Source: Streptomyces fumigatiscleroticus (GTDB lineage Bacteria; Actinomycetota; Actinomycetes; Streptomycetales; Streptomycetaceae). From it: a DNA stretch of 64,000 bases. Where the stretch lies: NCBI RefSeq assembly GCF_014647975.1, contig NZ_BMQF01000011.1, positions 62,001 through 126,000 of the forward strand. The letters run 5' to 3'. Position numbers and translations under genes: made by a program. Below, in pieces: positions 1 to 8,169 of the stretch. Within the stretch, counting starts at the first letter, position 1; each line of letters begins with the position of its first letter. The notes below the pieces were generated by a model. The model was not told where the DNA came from. It was given only the letters and a program-made list of their open reading frames with translations, and made no database searches.

Positions 1-1987
1 TGCCGCTGCTCAGGAAGTTGTCGCGAGCGCCGGCGTTGACGAAGCCGAGTTGCAGGGTCGTGCCGTCGAAGCCGGTGACCTGGGCGTTCTGGCTGAGCAG
101 GATCCAGGTGAAGCGGCGGCGGTTCTTGACCGCCTCCAGGATGTCCGGCCAGAGCGTACGCGGGTCCAGACCGCCGCCGACCGGCGCGGACGGCATCGGG
201 GACGCGGAGGCGGGCTGCGGCGCGGAGGCCGGTGCGCCCGTCCGGGCCCGGGGCTGTCCGCCGCCCGCGGGTGCCGCCGTGGGCCAGCCGCCGGGCCGCC
301 GTCCGCCACCGGCCGGGGCCGCGGTGGGCCAGGCGCCGGGCGCCGGTGCCGCGGCGGCCGGGGAGGCGGGCGCGGGCGAGCTTGGCGTCTGGGCGGACCG
401 AGGCGGCTGGGCGGACCGAGGCGGCGGAGCGGATTGGGACGGCTGGGCGGATTGGGACGGCTGGGCGGGCTGGGGCCGGGTGTCACCGGATGGCTCAGGC
501 CCTGGGCCTGCGGCCGCTCCGGTGCCGGCGGGTGCGCCCGCGCCCATGCCTTCGGACGCGCCCTGGCCCGCGGCGGCCGCGGGGCTCACCGCGCCACCGG
601 GGACTCCGCCACCGGGGACTCCGCCACCGGGGACTCCGGCTCCGGGGACCGCGGGGCCCGGCGACGGCACCGCGGGGCCCACGGACCCCGCAGGCGCACC
701 GGTGCCCGACGCCCGGACGGCCGCCCGGGCCGCGGCCGGGCCGCCGCCCGGCTGTACCGGGGCCCCGCCGTGCGCGTCGGGCCCGGGCACGTACCCCATC
801 GCGGGCGCGCCCGCGCCCGTGGCGAAGCTCACGCCCCGCTCGATGCGGTCCAGGCGGGCCATCACCGAGCGCTCGTCGCCGTACGCGGCGGGCAGCAGCA
901 CGCGCGCGCAGATCAGCTCCAGCTGGAGCCGGGGCGAGGTGGCGCCCCGCATCTCGGTGAGGCCCTCGTTGACCAGGTCGGCGGCGCGGCTGAGCTCGGC
1001 GGCGCCGAAGACCCCGGCCTGGGCCTGCATCCGCTCCAGCACGTCCGCCGGGGCGTCGATGAGCCCCTTGTCCGCCGCGTCCGGCACGGCGGCCAGGATG
1101 ACCAGGTCCCGCAGCCGCTCCAGCAGGTCGGCGACGAAGCGCCGCGGGTCGTTGCCGCCCTCGATGACGCGGTCCACGACCTCGAAGGCCGCGGCCCCGT
1201 CGCCGGTGGCGAACGCCTCGACGACCGAGTCGAGCAGCGAGCCGTCCGTGTAGCCGAGCAGGGCGGTGGCCATGGCATACGTCACACCGTCGGCACCGGC
1301 GCCCGCGAGCAGCTGGTCCATGACGGACATGGAGTCACGTACGGAGCCCGCGCCCGCCCGCACGACCAGCGGCAGCACGCCGTCCTCGACGGGGATGCCC
1401 TCCTTGCCGCACACCTCCGCGAGGTAGTCCCGCAGGGTGCCCGGCGGGACCAGCCGGAACGGGTAGTGGTGGGTCCGGGACCGGATGGTGCCGATGACCT
1501 TCTCGGGCTCGGTGGTGGCGAAGATGAACTTGAGGTGCTCGGGCGGCTCCTCGACGACCTTGAGCAGCGCGTTGAAGCCGGCCGACGTGACCATGTGGGC
1601 CTCGTCGATGATGTAGATCTTGTACCGGCTGCGGGCGGGCCCGAAGAAGGCCTTCTCCCGCAGGTCACGGGCGTCGTCCACGCCGCCGTGCGAAGCGGCG
1701 TCGATCTCGATGACGTCGATCGACCCCGGTCCGTTGCGGGCCAGGTCGCGGCAGGAGTCGCACACGCCGCACGGGGTGGGCGTCGGTCCCTGCTCGCAGT
1801 TCAGGCACCGCGCCAGGATCCGCGCGCTGGTCGTCTTGCCGCATCCGCGCGGACCGCTGAACAGGTACGCGTGATTGACCCGGTTGTTCCGCAGCGCCTG
1901 CTGCAACGGGTCGGTGACATGCTCCTGCCCGATGACCTCGGCGAAGGACTCGGGGCGGTAGCGGCGGTACAGCGCGAGAGACGACAC
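1..1987 (-). CDS. dnaX: DNA polymerase III subunit gamma/tau, 3' end outside window
   Basis: Clamp-loader ATPase subunit of the replicative polymerase. The GTG start gives MSSLALYRRYRPE, the usual actinobacterial N-terminus. About 662 codons are present and the C-terminus runs off the left edge. Visible motifs are Walker A GPRGCGKT near residue 47, a four-Cys zinc module (CLNC...CGVC..C) near 65-85, Walker B IIDEAHM near 120, and the sensor segment FATTEPEKV. From about residue 385 the protein becomes a long Pro/Ala/Gly linker encoded by in-frame tandem repeats (around 598-650 and 395-475), before the folded tau-like region restarts near position 190. The SRP RNA gene lies just upstream on the same strand, the standard Streptomyces arrangement. 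Confidence 0.97.
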   Translation of the reverse strand, partial: MSSLALYRRYRPESFAEVIGQEHVTDPLQQALRNNRVNHAYLFSGPRGCGKTTSARILARCLNCEQGPTPTPCGVCDSCRDLARNGPGSIDVIEIDAASHGGVDDARDLREKAFFGPARSRYKIYIIDEAHMVTSAGFNALLKVVEEPPEHLKFIFATTEPEKVIGTIRSRTHHYPFRLVPPGTLRDYLAEVCGKEGIPVEDGVLPLVVRAGAGSVRDSMSVMDQLLAGAGADGVTYAMATALLGYTDGSLLDSVVEAFATGDGAAAFEVVDRVIEGGNDPRRFVADLLERLRDLVILAAVPDAADKGLIDAPADVLERMQAQAGVFGAAELSRAADLVNEGLTEMRGATSPRLQLELICARVLLPAAYGDERSVMARLDRIERGVSFATGAGAPAMGYVPGPDAHGGAPVQPGGGPAAARAAVRASGTGAPAGSVGPAVPSPGPAVPGAGVPGGGVPGGGVPGGAVSPAAAAGQGASEGMGAGAPAGTGAAAGPGPEPSGDTRPQPAQPSQSAQPSQSAPPPRSAQPPRSAQTPSSPAPASPAAAAPAPGAWPTAAPAGGGRRPGGWPTAAPAGGGQPRARTGAPASAPQPASASPMPSAPVGGGLDPRTLWPDILEAVKNRRRFTWILLSQNAQVTGFDGTTLQLGFVNAGARDNFLSSG

Positions 1988-2056
1988 GCTTACGAGGTTA
2001 TAGGCGCCCACTGACAACCGGGCCCGAGTCGTCCGGGCGCCCGGACGGACGAAGAC

Positions 2057-2142
2057 GCCCCCCACGCACCCGCCAGAGCCGACCTACCCTTGCTGCCTTC
2101 CGGCCCTGGGGGAGTTCAGTCAGATAGCGCCGCGTGAGGGGC
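2057..2142 (-). ncRNA. ffs: Signal recognition particle 4.5S-type RNA
   Basis: On the minus strand the conserved SRP core GGGCCGGAAGGCAGCAAGG is visible at about 2087-2106, with the GGAAGG tetraloop region and the internal asymmetric loop. The flanks pair as a long hairpin (GCCCCTCACGC... with ...GCGTGGGGGGC). Length of about 86 nt fits the short actinobacterial SRP RNA, which partners Ffh in membrane targeting. Its position directly upstream of dnaX is typical. Ends are estimated from the terminal helix. Confidence 0.92.
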
Positions 2143-2218
2143 TGCGCCCAGGGTACCCGATCGGACCGGTCCCCAACGAGTTCGCGAGCACTCCCCGCCG
2201 TCATGTAATGTTTCCGGC

Positions 2219-2303
2219 GGAGGATTCGCCTAGAGGCCTAGGGCGCACGCTTGGAAAGCGTGTTGGGGGCAACCCCTCACGAGTTCGAATCTCGTATCCT
2301 CCG
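2219..2303 (+). tRNA. tRNA-Ser(GGA)
   Basis: A class II tRNA with a 7-bp acceptor stem (GGAGGAT/ATCCTCC). The anticodon loop TTGGAAA gives anticodon GGA. It has a long variable arm (GTTGGGGGCAACCCC) and a T arm GAGTTCGAATCTC. A CCA follows at 2304-2306. The 3' part from the anticodon loop onward is supplied by the integrated element, which keeps the gene functional. Confidence 0.97.
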
Positions 2304-2304
2304 C
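2251..2304 (+). repeat. Attachment-site repeat 1 (left end of element 1)
   Basis: The segment from the anticodon loop to the end of tRNA-Ser(GGA) recurs without a mismatch at 23528 and 27535, in the same orientation. An integrase gene follows immediately inside. This is the expected attL of an element integrated by tyrosine recombinase into a tRNA 3' end. Confidence 0.95.
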
Positions 2305-2325
2305 CAGTGCCTCACCGGGCACAAT

Positions 2326-2361
2326 GTCGAAGGGCCCCACCGCAAGGTGGGGCCCTTCGAC
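2326..2361. terminator. Bidirectional hairpin terminator between tRNA-Ser and integrase
   Basis: A perfect 16-bp inverted repeat (2326-2341 and 2346-2361) closes a GCAA tetraloop. It can terminate the tRNA transcript on the plus strand and the converging integrase transcript on the minus strand. Confidence 0.8.
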
Positions 2362-2368
2362 GTTGTTC

Positions 2369-3652
2369 TCAGACCTCGTTGTCCTGGTTTTTGTCCACAG
2401 CGGGTGTCTCGGGGGTTCCCCAGATGGCTTCGGCGATCTTCCGTGCGACGTCCTTGAGCATGGCGTCCGGCACGTGCAGGTACCTCGCCCGCATGCTCGC
2501 GGAGGTGCCCGGCTCCCACCCCATGATCTGATCGATGACCCGGGCCGGGACACCGAGCAGCATGAGCACGGTGGCGGCCGTGTGCCGGGCATCGTGCAGC
2601 CGGCCGTTCCGGACCCCCGCGTCTTCCAGCAGACGCTTCCAGTCGTGATAGTCCGTGTTCGGGCTCAGCGGGCCACCGAGCGGCTTGGTGAACACGTAAT
2701 CCGACTCGGTCCACAGGTCGCCGGCCGCCTTGCGCTCGCCCGCTTGCGTCTCGCGGTGCGCACGGAGCATGGCGACCAGCGGGCCGGGCAGGGGTACGGC
2801 ACGGCGGCCGGCGCGCGACTTGGTGTTCTTGGTCTCACGTCGCACCTGCACCTTGGCCGGGCAGTACCCCGCCTTACGGCCGCACGGGGAGGCTTCCGGG
2901 CACCCGTGCTCGTACCGGGGCCGCAGACGGTTCCGGCGCAGCTTCAGGTACTCGTTGTACAGGTCCACGTCAGACCAGCGCAGTCCGAGCGTCTCGCCCT
3001 GCCGCAGTCCGAGCGCCAGTGCCAGCATCCAGCGGGCACTGTTCCGGCGCTTGTTGGCTTCGAGCAACAGGCACTGGACCTCTTCCACGGAGTAGGGCTC
3101 AACCTCGGATTCGTCCTCTTCCATCCGCGGCGGCTTCGCCAGCGCGGCGGCGTTCTTTGCCGCGTAGCCACGCCGGACCGCCTCCCCCAGCGCCGTGCGG
3201 ACGGTGCGGTGAGCCTGGTGAGCCGTACCGGCCTTACGCTCCCCATTCGCCTGCATACGGCGGTACAGGCTTTCCAGGTGTTCGGGCTGCAAGCGGTCAA
3301 GGCGGTGCTTGCCGACACCGGGCACGAGGTGGACGCGAACGGCGACCTCGTAGCCGTCGTAGGTGTTCTCGCTGACGGTTGGTTTGGCGATGTTCTCAAC
3401 CCAATGCTGAAGCCACTTCTCAACTGTCCATGCCTTGCCAGGCTGTTGGGCCGAACCCGCGTCGCGCTGCTTCTCCAGCTTTTTGACTTCTTCAACCAGG
3501 TCATCGCGTGTCTTGCGCGTCAAGTGCCGGCGGTAGGGCTCCCCGTTGTCCTTGTAGCCCATCGGCACACGAGCGTGCCAACGGCCGTCCGCCCCGAAGT
3601 AGATCGCCGATTCACCGTTGGCGCGGCGGGTGCCCTTCTTCTTCTCTGCCAC
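2369..3652 (-). CDS. int: Tyrosine recombinase integrase of element 1
   Basis: Site-specific recombinase of 427 aa, pSAM2/phage integrase family, GTG start preceded by AGGAG. The N-terminal AP2-like arm-binding region (SAIYFGADGRWHARV) is followed by the core-binding SAM-like domain. The catalytic domain shows Arg in GLRQGETLGLRW, the HDARH box near 353-357, and the nucleophile in ARYLHVP near residue 391. A Cys-rich insert (CPEASPCGRKAGYC) lies between the first Arg and the HxxR box. The same insert is in the integrase at 23648. The gene converges on tRNA-Ser, its presumed target. The leader contains the first copy of the hairpin motif described at 3675. Confidence 0.95.
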   Translation of the reverse strand: MAEKKKGTRRANGESAIYFGADGRWHARVPMGYKDNGEPYRRHLTRKTRDDLVEEVKKLEKQRDAGSAQQPGKAWTVEKWLQHWVENIAKPTVSENTYDGYEVAVRVHLVPGVGKHRLDRLQPEHLESLYRRMQANGERKAGTAHQAHRTVRTALGEAVRRGYAAKNAAALAKPPRMEEDESEVEPYSVEEVQCLLLEANKRRNSARWMLALALGLRQGETLGLRWSDVDLYNEYLKLRRNRLRPRYEHGCPEASPCGRKAGYCPAKVQVRRETKNTKSRAGRRAVPLPGPLVAMLRAHRETQAGERKAAGDLWTESDYVFTKPLGGPLSPNTDYHDWKRLLEDAGVRNGRLHDARHTAATVLMLLGVPARVIDQIMGWEPGTSASMRARYLHVPDAMLKDVARKIAEAIWGTPETPAVDKNQDNEV

Positions 3653-3674
3653 AGGCAGGCTCCTGTTTCTTGCG

Positions 3675-3731
3675 TGTCGGGATGGGGACCGGGGCGGCGG
3701 GCTGTCCTGTCCGGGAGTGCCGCCGCCCCGG
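3675..3731 (-). promoter_or_regulatory. Conserved leader hairpin, copy 1 (upstream of int)
   Basis: Perfect 10-bp stem (3691-3700 with 3720-3729) around a 19-nt loop. On the coding (minus) strand the loop reads CACTCCCGGACAGGACAGC. The box CATCCCGACA follows, then AGGAG of the integrase ribosome binding site. Near-identical units occur at 7798, 14026 and 14931. Its position between an excisionase-like gene and int recalls the int-alpA RNA described computationally in actinobacteria. That identification is from memory and unverified. Confidence 0.75.
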
Positions 3732-3737
3732 GCGTCG

Positions 3738-3965
3738 TCAAGCGGCGCTTTGGGCTGCGCGGAGGCGGGCGACGTACGCGGCCGGGGCGTCGGCGGGGAC
3801 GCGACGGAGACGGCCGACGGGTACGGACTCCAGCTCTCCGGAGCGGATGAGCGCGTAGCACGTGGTCCGGCCGATGCGGAGTCGACGGGCGGCCTCTTCG
3901 ACCTTGAGGAGAACCAGGGTCGGGTCTTCGGTCGGGGGCAGGGGAAGGGTGGTGGGTTCGTCCAC
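3738..3965 (-). CDS. xis: Excisionase-like helix-turn-helix protein
   Basis: Small DNA-binding protein of 75 aa from a GTG start at 3965, preceded by CAGGAG with correct spacing. An in-frame ATG at 3992 is possible but lacks a ribosome binding site. The segment LLKVEEAARRLRIGRTTCYA is a MerR/AlpA-type winged helix-turn-helix, followed by the basic wing VPVGRLRRVP. Such proteins bend the attachment site and direct integrase toward excision. It sits upstream of int, as xis does in pSAM2-type elements, but a hairpin leader separates the two, so int may be controlled separately. Confidence 0.85.
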   Translation of the reverse strand: MDEPTTLPLPPTEDPTLVLLKVEEAARRLRIGRTTCYALIRSGELESVPVGRLRRVPADAPAAYVARLRAAQSAA

Positions 3966-4006
3966 GGCTCGCTCCTGTGAGGCTGAGTTCATGGGCAAGT
4001 GCCGCC

Positions 4007-4280
4007 GCACAATCCGCAATATCCGCAGAAACCCGGGGGGTGGCCGTTGACCTGCGGTGATGCGGCGTGCGGGTGGTGACGGGCGGCGCTCCGCAGAAAC
4101 CCGCGATATTCCGCAAAAATCAGGGGCGGCCGACGGCCGGTCCCCGTGGGCGGGGTGGTGCTCGGTTTTTTGCGGAATATCGCGGGATTGTGCGACGGGG
4201 CCCCGGCCGGGGTCGGCATGGGGGCCCATCGCAGGTCAGCGGGGGTGCCCGGGGTTTTCTGCGATTTCGCGGTTTGTGCG
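4007..4280. repeat. Iteron-like repeats between xis and the replication operon
   Basis: Four related units of about 28-31 nt lie at 4007-4034, 4091-4121, 4164-4194 (inverted) and 4251-4280 (inverted). The shared pattern is CGCACAA, then CCGCGATATTCCGC, then AGAAACC or AAAAAA. Units 2 and 3 form an inverted repeat of about 20 bp. No convincing gene covers this stretch. It follows the last gene of the prim-pol operon, so a replication origin or Xis/Int binding region is the natural guess. Confidence 0.65.
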
Positions 4281-4306
4281 AGGGGGGTTGTGTGAGCGGG
4301 CGGGAT

Positions 4307-5869
4307 TCACCGGCCGCCGTGGCGCAGGGACGGGTGGGCCTGTAGGCGGGGTGCCGAAGGACGTCCGCGCTTGCCGGTGCGCTCCGGCTGGTAGGACCGC
4401 AGGTATCCGTGGTCTTCCAGCAACGCGAGGGCCGGTTCCAGGTCGGCGACGGTCGGGACCTCGCTGCGAGACAGGACGCTGAAGACGTCCCGCCGGCTGA
4501 CGTCCTCCCATCCGTTGTCCCGAAGCGCTTCCAGCACGCTGCGGGCGCGGGACAGGACCGGGTCGGCGCCCATGACGTCGAACACGGCGAGGGCATGAGC
4601 GGTGTAGTACTCCCCCAGCTCGATCGCCGCGCGCATGGTGTCTTCGGTGACCGGGTGGGCGTAACCGTTGCCGCCGTGGTCGGCGAGGTGCAGCAGCGCG
4701 GCCATGCGGGCGGTCGCCCCGGCAAGCTTTCCGGCCCAATTCGAGATGTGACCCAGCTTGCCGCCTCGCGCCTTTAGCTGCGGTTCGATGCGCTTCTGAT
4801 AGGCGATCAGCGCCGCGTCCGCTTCCGGCGTGAGCTGGATGACGGCCGGGTCGGTCCACTCCGCCAACGACAAGGCGAGGTCGATGACCCGGGCGCTGTA
4901 GGCGGCGGCCGTCTCCTCCGGGACCGGGTCGGTGATGATCTCGCGGTCACCGACCGTGGACACCGGCAGGGAGTACAGGAACCGGGCCAACAGCCCCCGT
5001 CCCTCGAACCCCTTCACCTTCCCGATGTCCCGCAACACGTCCGGCTGCACGGCGAGGCCGATGGTCAGCGCGGGGGCGTCGATGTACTCGCGACGGGTCT
5101 GCCGGTTCACCCGCAACCGGTCCCCGGCATGCCCCTTGAGGAAGACCTCCATGTTCGGGGCCCCGGAGTAGCGGCCGGCGATGATGTCGAAGATGCCGCC
5201 CTCAGCGCTCATCACCGACAACCGCCCGCCTTGTTCCGCCATGAGCGAGGTCACCGTCTCGGGTGTCGAGTCGTCCGCCAACAGCACCGGTTCGGCCGGG
5301 ACGCTGAGCGTGTCCGCCGTCTGCGCCAACCCGACGGCAGTTCGCACCATCTCATCCCGCTTGTCGGCGTCGGCGGACGCGGCCTTGGCAGCGGCCTTGT
5401 CGGCTGCTTCCTTGGCCAACCTCGCCGTCAGCTCCGCTTCCACGATCACGGGTTTCATGGCGGTCTTGAGCTGCTTTTCCGCCTCATAGAGGGGGTTGGT
5501 CAGCAGCGCGAAGACGGCAGACTTGCGGTTCGCGGGCGGGAGCGCCACCACGGTGTAGAGGTTGGTGGGCTCACGCCAGTTGCCGCGTACGTGGACCACC
5601 GACCGGCCGCCGGCCGCCGTGGCGAGCACGGCGAGGGCGATCGAACCGGCAAGGTCCACCGGGGTCTGCGTCTCCTCCGCGACCGCCGCCACGAAGTCCC
5701 CCAACCAAGCGGGAAGCACGTGGGCGGGGAACGGCGGACGCTCACGGCGGCCGGTGAGGGGAATGGGGTCCTCCCACACGTCCGGTGCCGCGTCGTTCTC
5801 GCCGGGCGGGTCTTCCAGGGTGGGCAGTCCGGCCCACAGGTCGGGGCTGTCCACAGGCTGTGGAGTCAT
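4307..5869 (-). CDS. DUF3987 replication-associated protein
   Basis: Protein of 520 aa starting MTPQPVDSPDLWAGLP. Its ATG overlaps the stop of the preceding small gene as ATGA. The body resembles the DUF3987/YfjI family found beside primase-type replication proteins on phages and integrative elements. Visible elements are GRSVVHVRGNW, ANRKSAVFALLTNPL (a degenerate P-loop-like turn), VLLADDSTPETVTSLMAEQGGRLSVMSAEGG, and a C-terminal winged-helix-like tail (RRDVFSVLSRSEVPTVADLEPAL). An Ala/Lys/Asp-rich helix near residues 150-190 could be a coiled coil. It is the last gene of the replication operon and is probably a helicase-like partner of the prim-pol, but the ATPase motif is not canonical. 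Confidence 0.75.
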   Translation of the reverse strand: MTPQPVDSPDLWAGLPTLEDPPGENDAAPDVWEDPIPLTGRRERPPFPAHVLPAWLGDFVAAVAEETQTPVDLAGSIALAVLATAAGGRSVVHVRGNWREPTNLYTVVALPPANRKSAVFALLTNPLYEAEKQLKTAMKPVIVEAELTARLAKEAADKAAAKAASADADKRDEMVRTAVGLAQTADTLSVPAEPVLLADDSTPETVTSLMAEQGGRLSVMSAEGGIFDIIAGRYSGAPNMEVFLKGHAGDRLRVNRQTRREYIDAPALTIGLAVQPDVLRDIGKVKGFEGRGLLARFLYSLPVSTVGDREIITDPVPEETAAAYSARVIDLALSLAEWTDPAVIQLTPEADAALIAYQKRIEPQLKARGGKLGHISNWAGKLAGATARMAALLHLADHGGNGYAHPVTEDTMRAAIELGEYYTAHALAVFDVMGADPVLSRARSVLEALRDNGWEDVSRRDVFSVLSRSEVPTVADLEPALALLEDHGYLRSYQPERTGKRGRPSAPRLQAHPSLRHGGR

Positions 5870-6189
5870 GAGGCGGCCCTCCCTTCGGCGGTGGTGGTGT
5901 GGGGGCAGATGTCGACGCGGACGCGGGCGGTCAGCCGGGTGACGGCGGCGCGGCCCCGGGCGCGTTCGTGGTGCCCGCAGGCACAGAGCCAGTCCGCGAC
6001 GGGTACGCCCTCGCACTGGATCTGAAGCCCCGGGGTGATGCCGGTGACGGTGACCGTCTGCGGGTCAGAGCCAACGGCAGAAAGGACGCCCTTGCGGGCG
6101 GCAACCTTCGGTTCGCCCACGACCGGCCGTCGCGGGCGCTGTACGGCGCCTTGAGGGCCGTTCGTGGTGGTTCGGGATGCTTTGTTCAT
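5866..6189 (-). CDS. Small hypothetical protein in the replication operon
   Basis: Product of 107 aa with a basic N-terminus and a late Cys/His cluster (CEGVPVADWLCACGHHERARGR...CPH) that could bind zinc. Start and stop both overlap neighbouring genes by 4 bp (ATGA), so it is translationally coupled to the prim-pol gene upstream and the DUF3987 gene downstream. No recognisable family. Confidence 0.7.
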   Translation of the reverse strand: MNKASRTTTNGPQGAVQRPRRPVVGEPKVAARKGVLSAVGSDPQTVTVTGITPGLQIQCEGVPVADWLCACGHHERARGRAAVTRLTARVRVDICPHTTTAEGRAAS

Positions 6190-7064
6190 GCCGCGCGCTC
6201 CACGGCCGCCTCAAAGCCGTTGGCGACCGCGCGGCGCGCGTAGGTCTCCGGGACGCCCACGGAGACGGCGGCGGTCACGATCTCCTCGCCGATCGCCGCG
6301 AGGCCACACGGTCCCGGACACCCGGTGTGTTGTGCGGCGAGGAACCGGGCGACGCCGAACGCCTGTGATCCGGCGCCGCATTCGGTGCGGGCCCGTACCA
6401 GGGCGAGGCCGCGTTCCAGGCCGGTGCGGACGTAGCGCTCAGTGTGGCGGCACCCGGTGGCGACCTGCCGCGACCACGGGGCGCCCGTCGGGAGAGAAGA
6501 GGCCACCTCCCCCGGGGCGGGGGTGGTGTCTTCCTTCACCACCAGGGCGCGCACGGCGGCCGGGAGAACGGCCATGCGGCCGGTTCCCGGTCCGAGCCAA
6601 CGGGCGTACTGCATGCAGGACTTGATGTCGACGCCGGGGCGGACCGCGTTTGCCGACGGCATGGCGCCCTGGTAGAGCCAGTGTTCGCCCCGCGTCGTCG
6701 GCACGATGCGGGTGGCGGGCAGAGTTTCGCGGGCCCATGCGACGGCCGCCGAGTTGTCGAGGTCGACCACGGTCAGCCCGGCCCCGCCGGGGTGGTAGGC
6801 GACCGCCTCCGCTTCCCGCCACACCGGCGCCCACACGGGCGAGGTGAGTACGTGCGGGTCGGTCGTCGCGGCGGCCCACGCGTGGCACGGGGCGGAGCAC
6901 TGGCAGGGGCCCGCCGCCTTCATGTTGGGCCGTCCGCCGCACGCGTTCCCCTTGCAGGTACGGCAGTTGCCGAACGGGACCTTGCCCGCCCGCAGGGGCA
7001 GGACCGGGACCCCGGCCGCCGCGAGGGCGAGGGCGGCCCTCAGGAGATCAGGCGCCGTGCTCAT
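6186..7064 (-). CDS. Bifunctional primase/polymerase (RepPP-type replication initiator)
   Basis: Protein of 292 aa beginning MSTAPDLLRAALALAAAGVPVLPL, a typical prim-pol N-terminus. A Cys-rich insert (CRTCKGNACGG...CQCSAPCHAW) follows. The acidic catalytic pair is in LTVVDLDNSAA near residue 95 and the later conserved block is GEHWLYQG...GVDIKS. Prim-pol proteins synthesise primers and extend them, and define one of the replication modules of AICEs. The ATG overlaps the methyltransferase stop as ATGA. No RepSA-like rolling-circle initiator is present, so this is probably the element's replication protein. Confidence 0.85.
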   Translation of the reverse strand: MSTAPDLLRAALALAAAGVPVLPLRAGKVPFGNCRTCKGNACGGRPNMKAAGPCQCSAPCHAWAAATTDPHVLTSPVWAPVWREAEAVAYHPGGAGLTVVDLDNSAAVAWARETLPATRIVPTTRGEHWLYQGAMPSANAVRPGVDIKSCMQYARWLGPGTGRMAVLPAAVRALVVKEDTTPAPGEVASSLPTGAPWSRQVATGCRHTERYVRTGLERGLALVRARTECGAGSQAFGVARFLAAQHTGCPGPCGLAAIGEEIVTAAVSVGVPETYARRAVANGFEAAVERAA

Positions 7065-7774
7065 GCCGCCTCCCTCACGGCGAGGGCGGCGAGAAAGCCC
7101 CGGCCGATCCACTCGGCGTAGGCGGGCGGGATGCACTCGCGGATGCCGTCGCGGTTCATCCAGTCCACGCCCATCACCCGGCGGGCGAGGGGAACGCCGG
7201 AGAAGTTGCCGATGAACTGGCCGTAATGGCCGGGCGGGACAGGGCGGCCCATCTTGGCCTGCGGGATCGTGTGCGCGGGGTGCGGGAGCTGCGAGAGTTG
7301 GAGGCGTCCGCCGGCTTCGAAGTAGCGGTGCCGGTAGGTCTCCAGCCCGAACATGGGCCCGCACAGCATTACCGGACGACGCAGCTTGGGCAGCGCGCCG
7401 CGTACGTTCTCGATCACCCACGGCTGTCCGGTGGACTCCAATGCGGTGCGGGTGGGGCCGATCAGGTCGGGATGGGTGTTGCCCTGGATGCGCTGGCAGT
7501 CACTGTCGTGCTGGCACGGCGGCGACGCGTGGATGAAGTCGAACTCTGCACCGTGGTCGCGGATGAAGGCGACCGCGTCCGCCTGTACGAAGGTGAAGGG
7601 GTAGCGGGGCTGAGGGGCGAGGTCGACGCCGGTGACGTCGAACCCGGCGAGTTGGTAGCCCATGCCCGCCCCGCCCTGGCAGCAGAACGCATCCAGCAGA
7701 CGCGGCCGAGACAGGCGACCCGATCGGGTGGCGCGGGCCATGAGGCCCTCGCCGAAAGCTCGCAGTTGGGTCAT
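7061..7774 (-). CDS. DNA (cytosine-5) methyltransferase-like protein
   Basis: Protein of 237 aa with class I methyltransferase motifs. SAM-binding motif I is LLDAFCCQGGAGMGYQLAGF, followed by GVDLAPQPRYPF. Motif IV carries the catalytic SPPCQ near residue 95, and motif VI is ENVRG. It is shorter than usual 5-methylcytosine methyltransferases, lacking most of the variable target-recognition region, so specificity may be broad or another partner may be needed. The ATG has AGGAGA 8 nt upstream and the second leader hairpin precedes it. As the first gene of the replication operon it may protect the element in a new host or mark its origin. No cognate endonuclease is adjacent. Confidence 0.85.
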   Translation of the reverse strand: MTQLRAFGEGLMARATRSGRLSRPRLLDAFCCQGGAGMGYQLAGFDVTGVDLAPQPRYPFTFVQADAVAFIRDHGAEFDFIHASPPCQHDSDCQRIQGNTHPDLIGPTRTALESTGQPWVIENVRGALPKLRRPVMLCGPMFGLETYRHRYFEAGGRLQLSQLPHPAHTIPQAKMGRPVPPGHYGQFIGNFSGVPLARRVMGVDWMNRDGIRECIPPAYAEWIGRGFLAALAVREAA

Positions 7775-7797
7775 GCTGTAGGTCTCCTGTTCTGCAA

Positions 7798-7858
7798 CGT
7801 CGGGATCGGAGACCGTGGGCGGCGGGCTGTCCTTGTCCGGGAGTGCCGCCGCCCACGG
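7798..7858 (-). promoter_or_regulatory. Conserved leader hairpin, copy 2 (upstream of methyltransferase)
   Basis: Perfect 13-bp stem (7813-7825 with 7846-7858) and a 20-nt loop identical to the other copies except for one inserted base. The CATCCCGACG box and the AGGAGA ribosome binding site of the methyltransferase follow on the minus strand. Confidence 0.8.
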
Positions 7859-7864
7859 GCGAAG

Positions 7865-8155
7865 CTAGAAGGGCGGTTCGTTGCTGTAGCCGCCGGGCCC
7901 CCACGGGTCCCGGCCGGTGTGGCGCCGACGCAGCCACCGGGGCCGACGCGGCAGGGGCAGCAGGAACCAGCGGCGGGTCTCGTTCCAGCAACCGCAGGGG
8001 TCCCAGTCGGTACCGGCGTACTCGCCGGTGTGGTCGCCGTAGTCGTACTCGAAGCCGCCGATGCCCTCGCAGTCGCGGCAGTCGGGGCGGGGCGTGTCGG
8101 TCAGGACCAGGGCCCGGCGGGGCCAGTGGGCGACCTGAATGCGCAGTCGGATCAC
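7865..8155 (-). CDS. Small hypothetical protein with Cys motifs
   Basis: Product of 96 aa from a GTG start with GAGGAGG about 9 nt upstream. The middle holds CRDCEGIGGFEYDYGDHTGEY and DPCGCWNETRRW, two CxxC/CxC pairs suggesting a small zinc-bound fold. The C-terminus is Arg/Pro rich. It belongs to the run of small genes between Tra and the methyltransferase, of the kind found in AICE conjugation modules. Function unknown. Confidence 0.65.
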   Translation of the reverse strand: MIRLRIQVAHWPRRALVLTDTPRPDCRDCEGIGGFEYDYGDHTGEYAGTDWDPCGCWNETRRWFLLPLPRRPRWLRRRHTGRDPWGPGGYSNEPPF

Positions 8156-8169
8156 GGGGGTTGGCCTCC

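Noticed and set aside
598..650. CRISPR-like short repeats
   Set aside because: Tandem in-frame 15-bp units without spacers inside the dnaX linker. The same reasoning applies to 62006-62050 and 38480-38565.
50..2014. Long plus-strand frame across dnaX
   Set aside because: Antisense shadow; the minus strand encodes a complete DnaX N-terminus.
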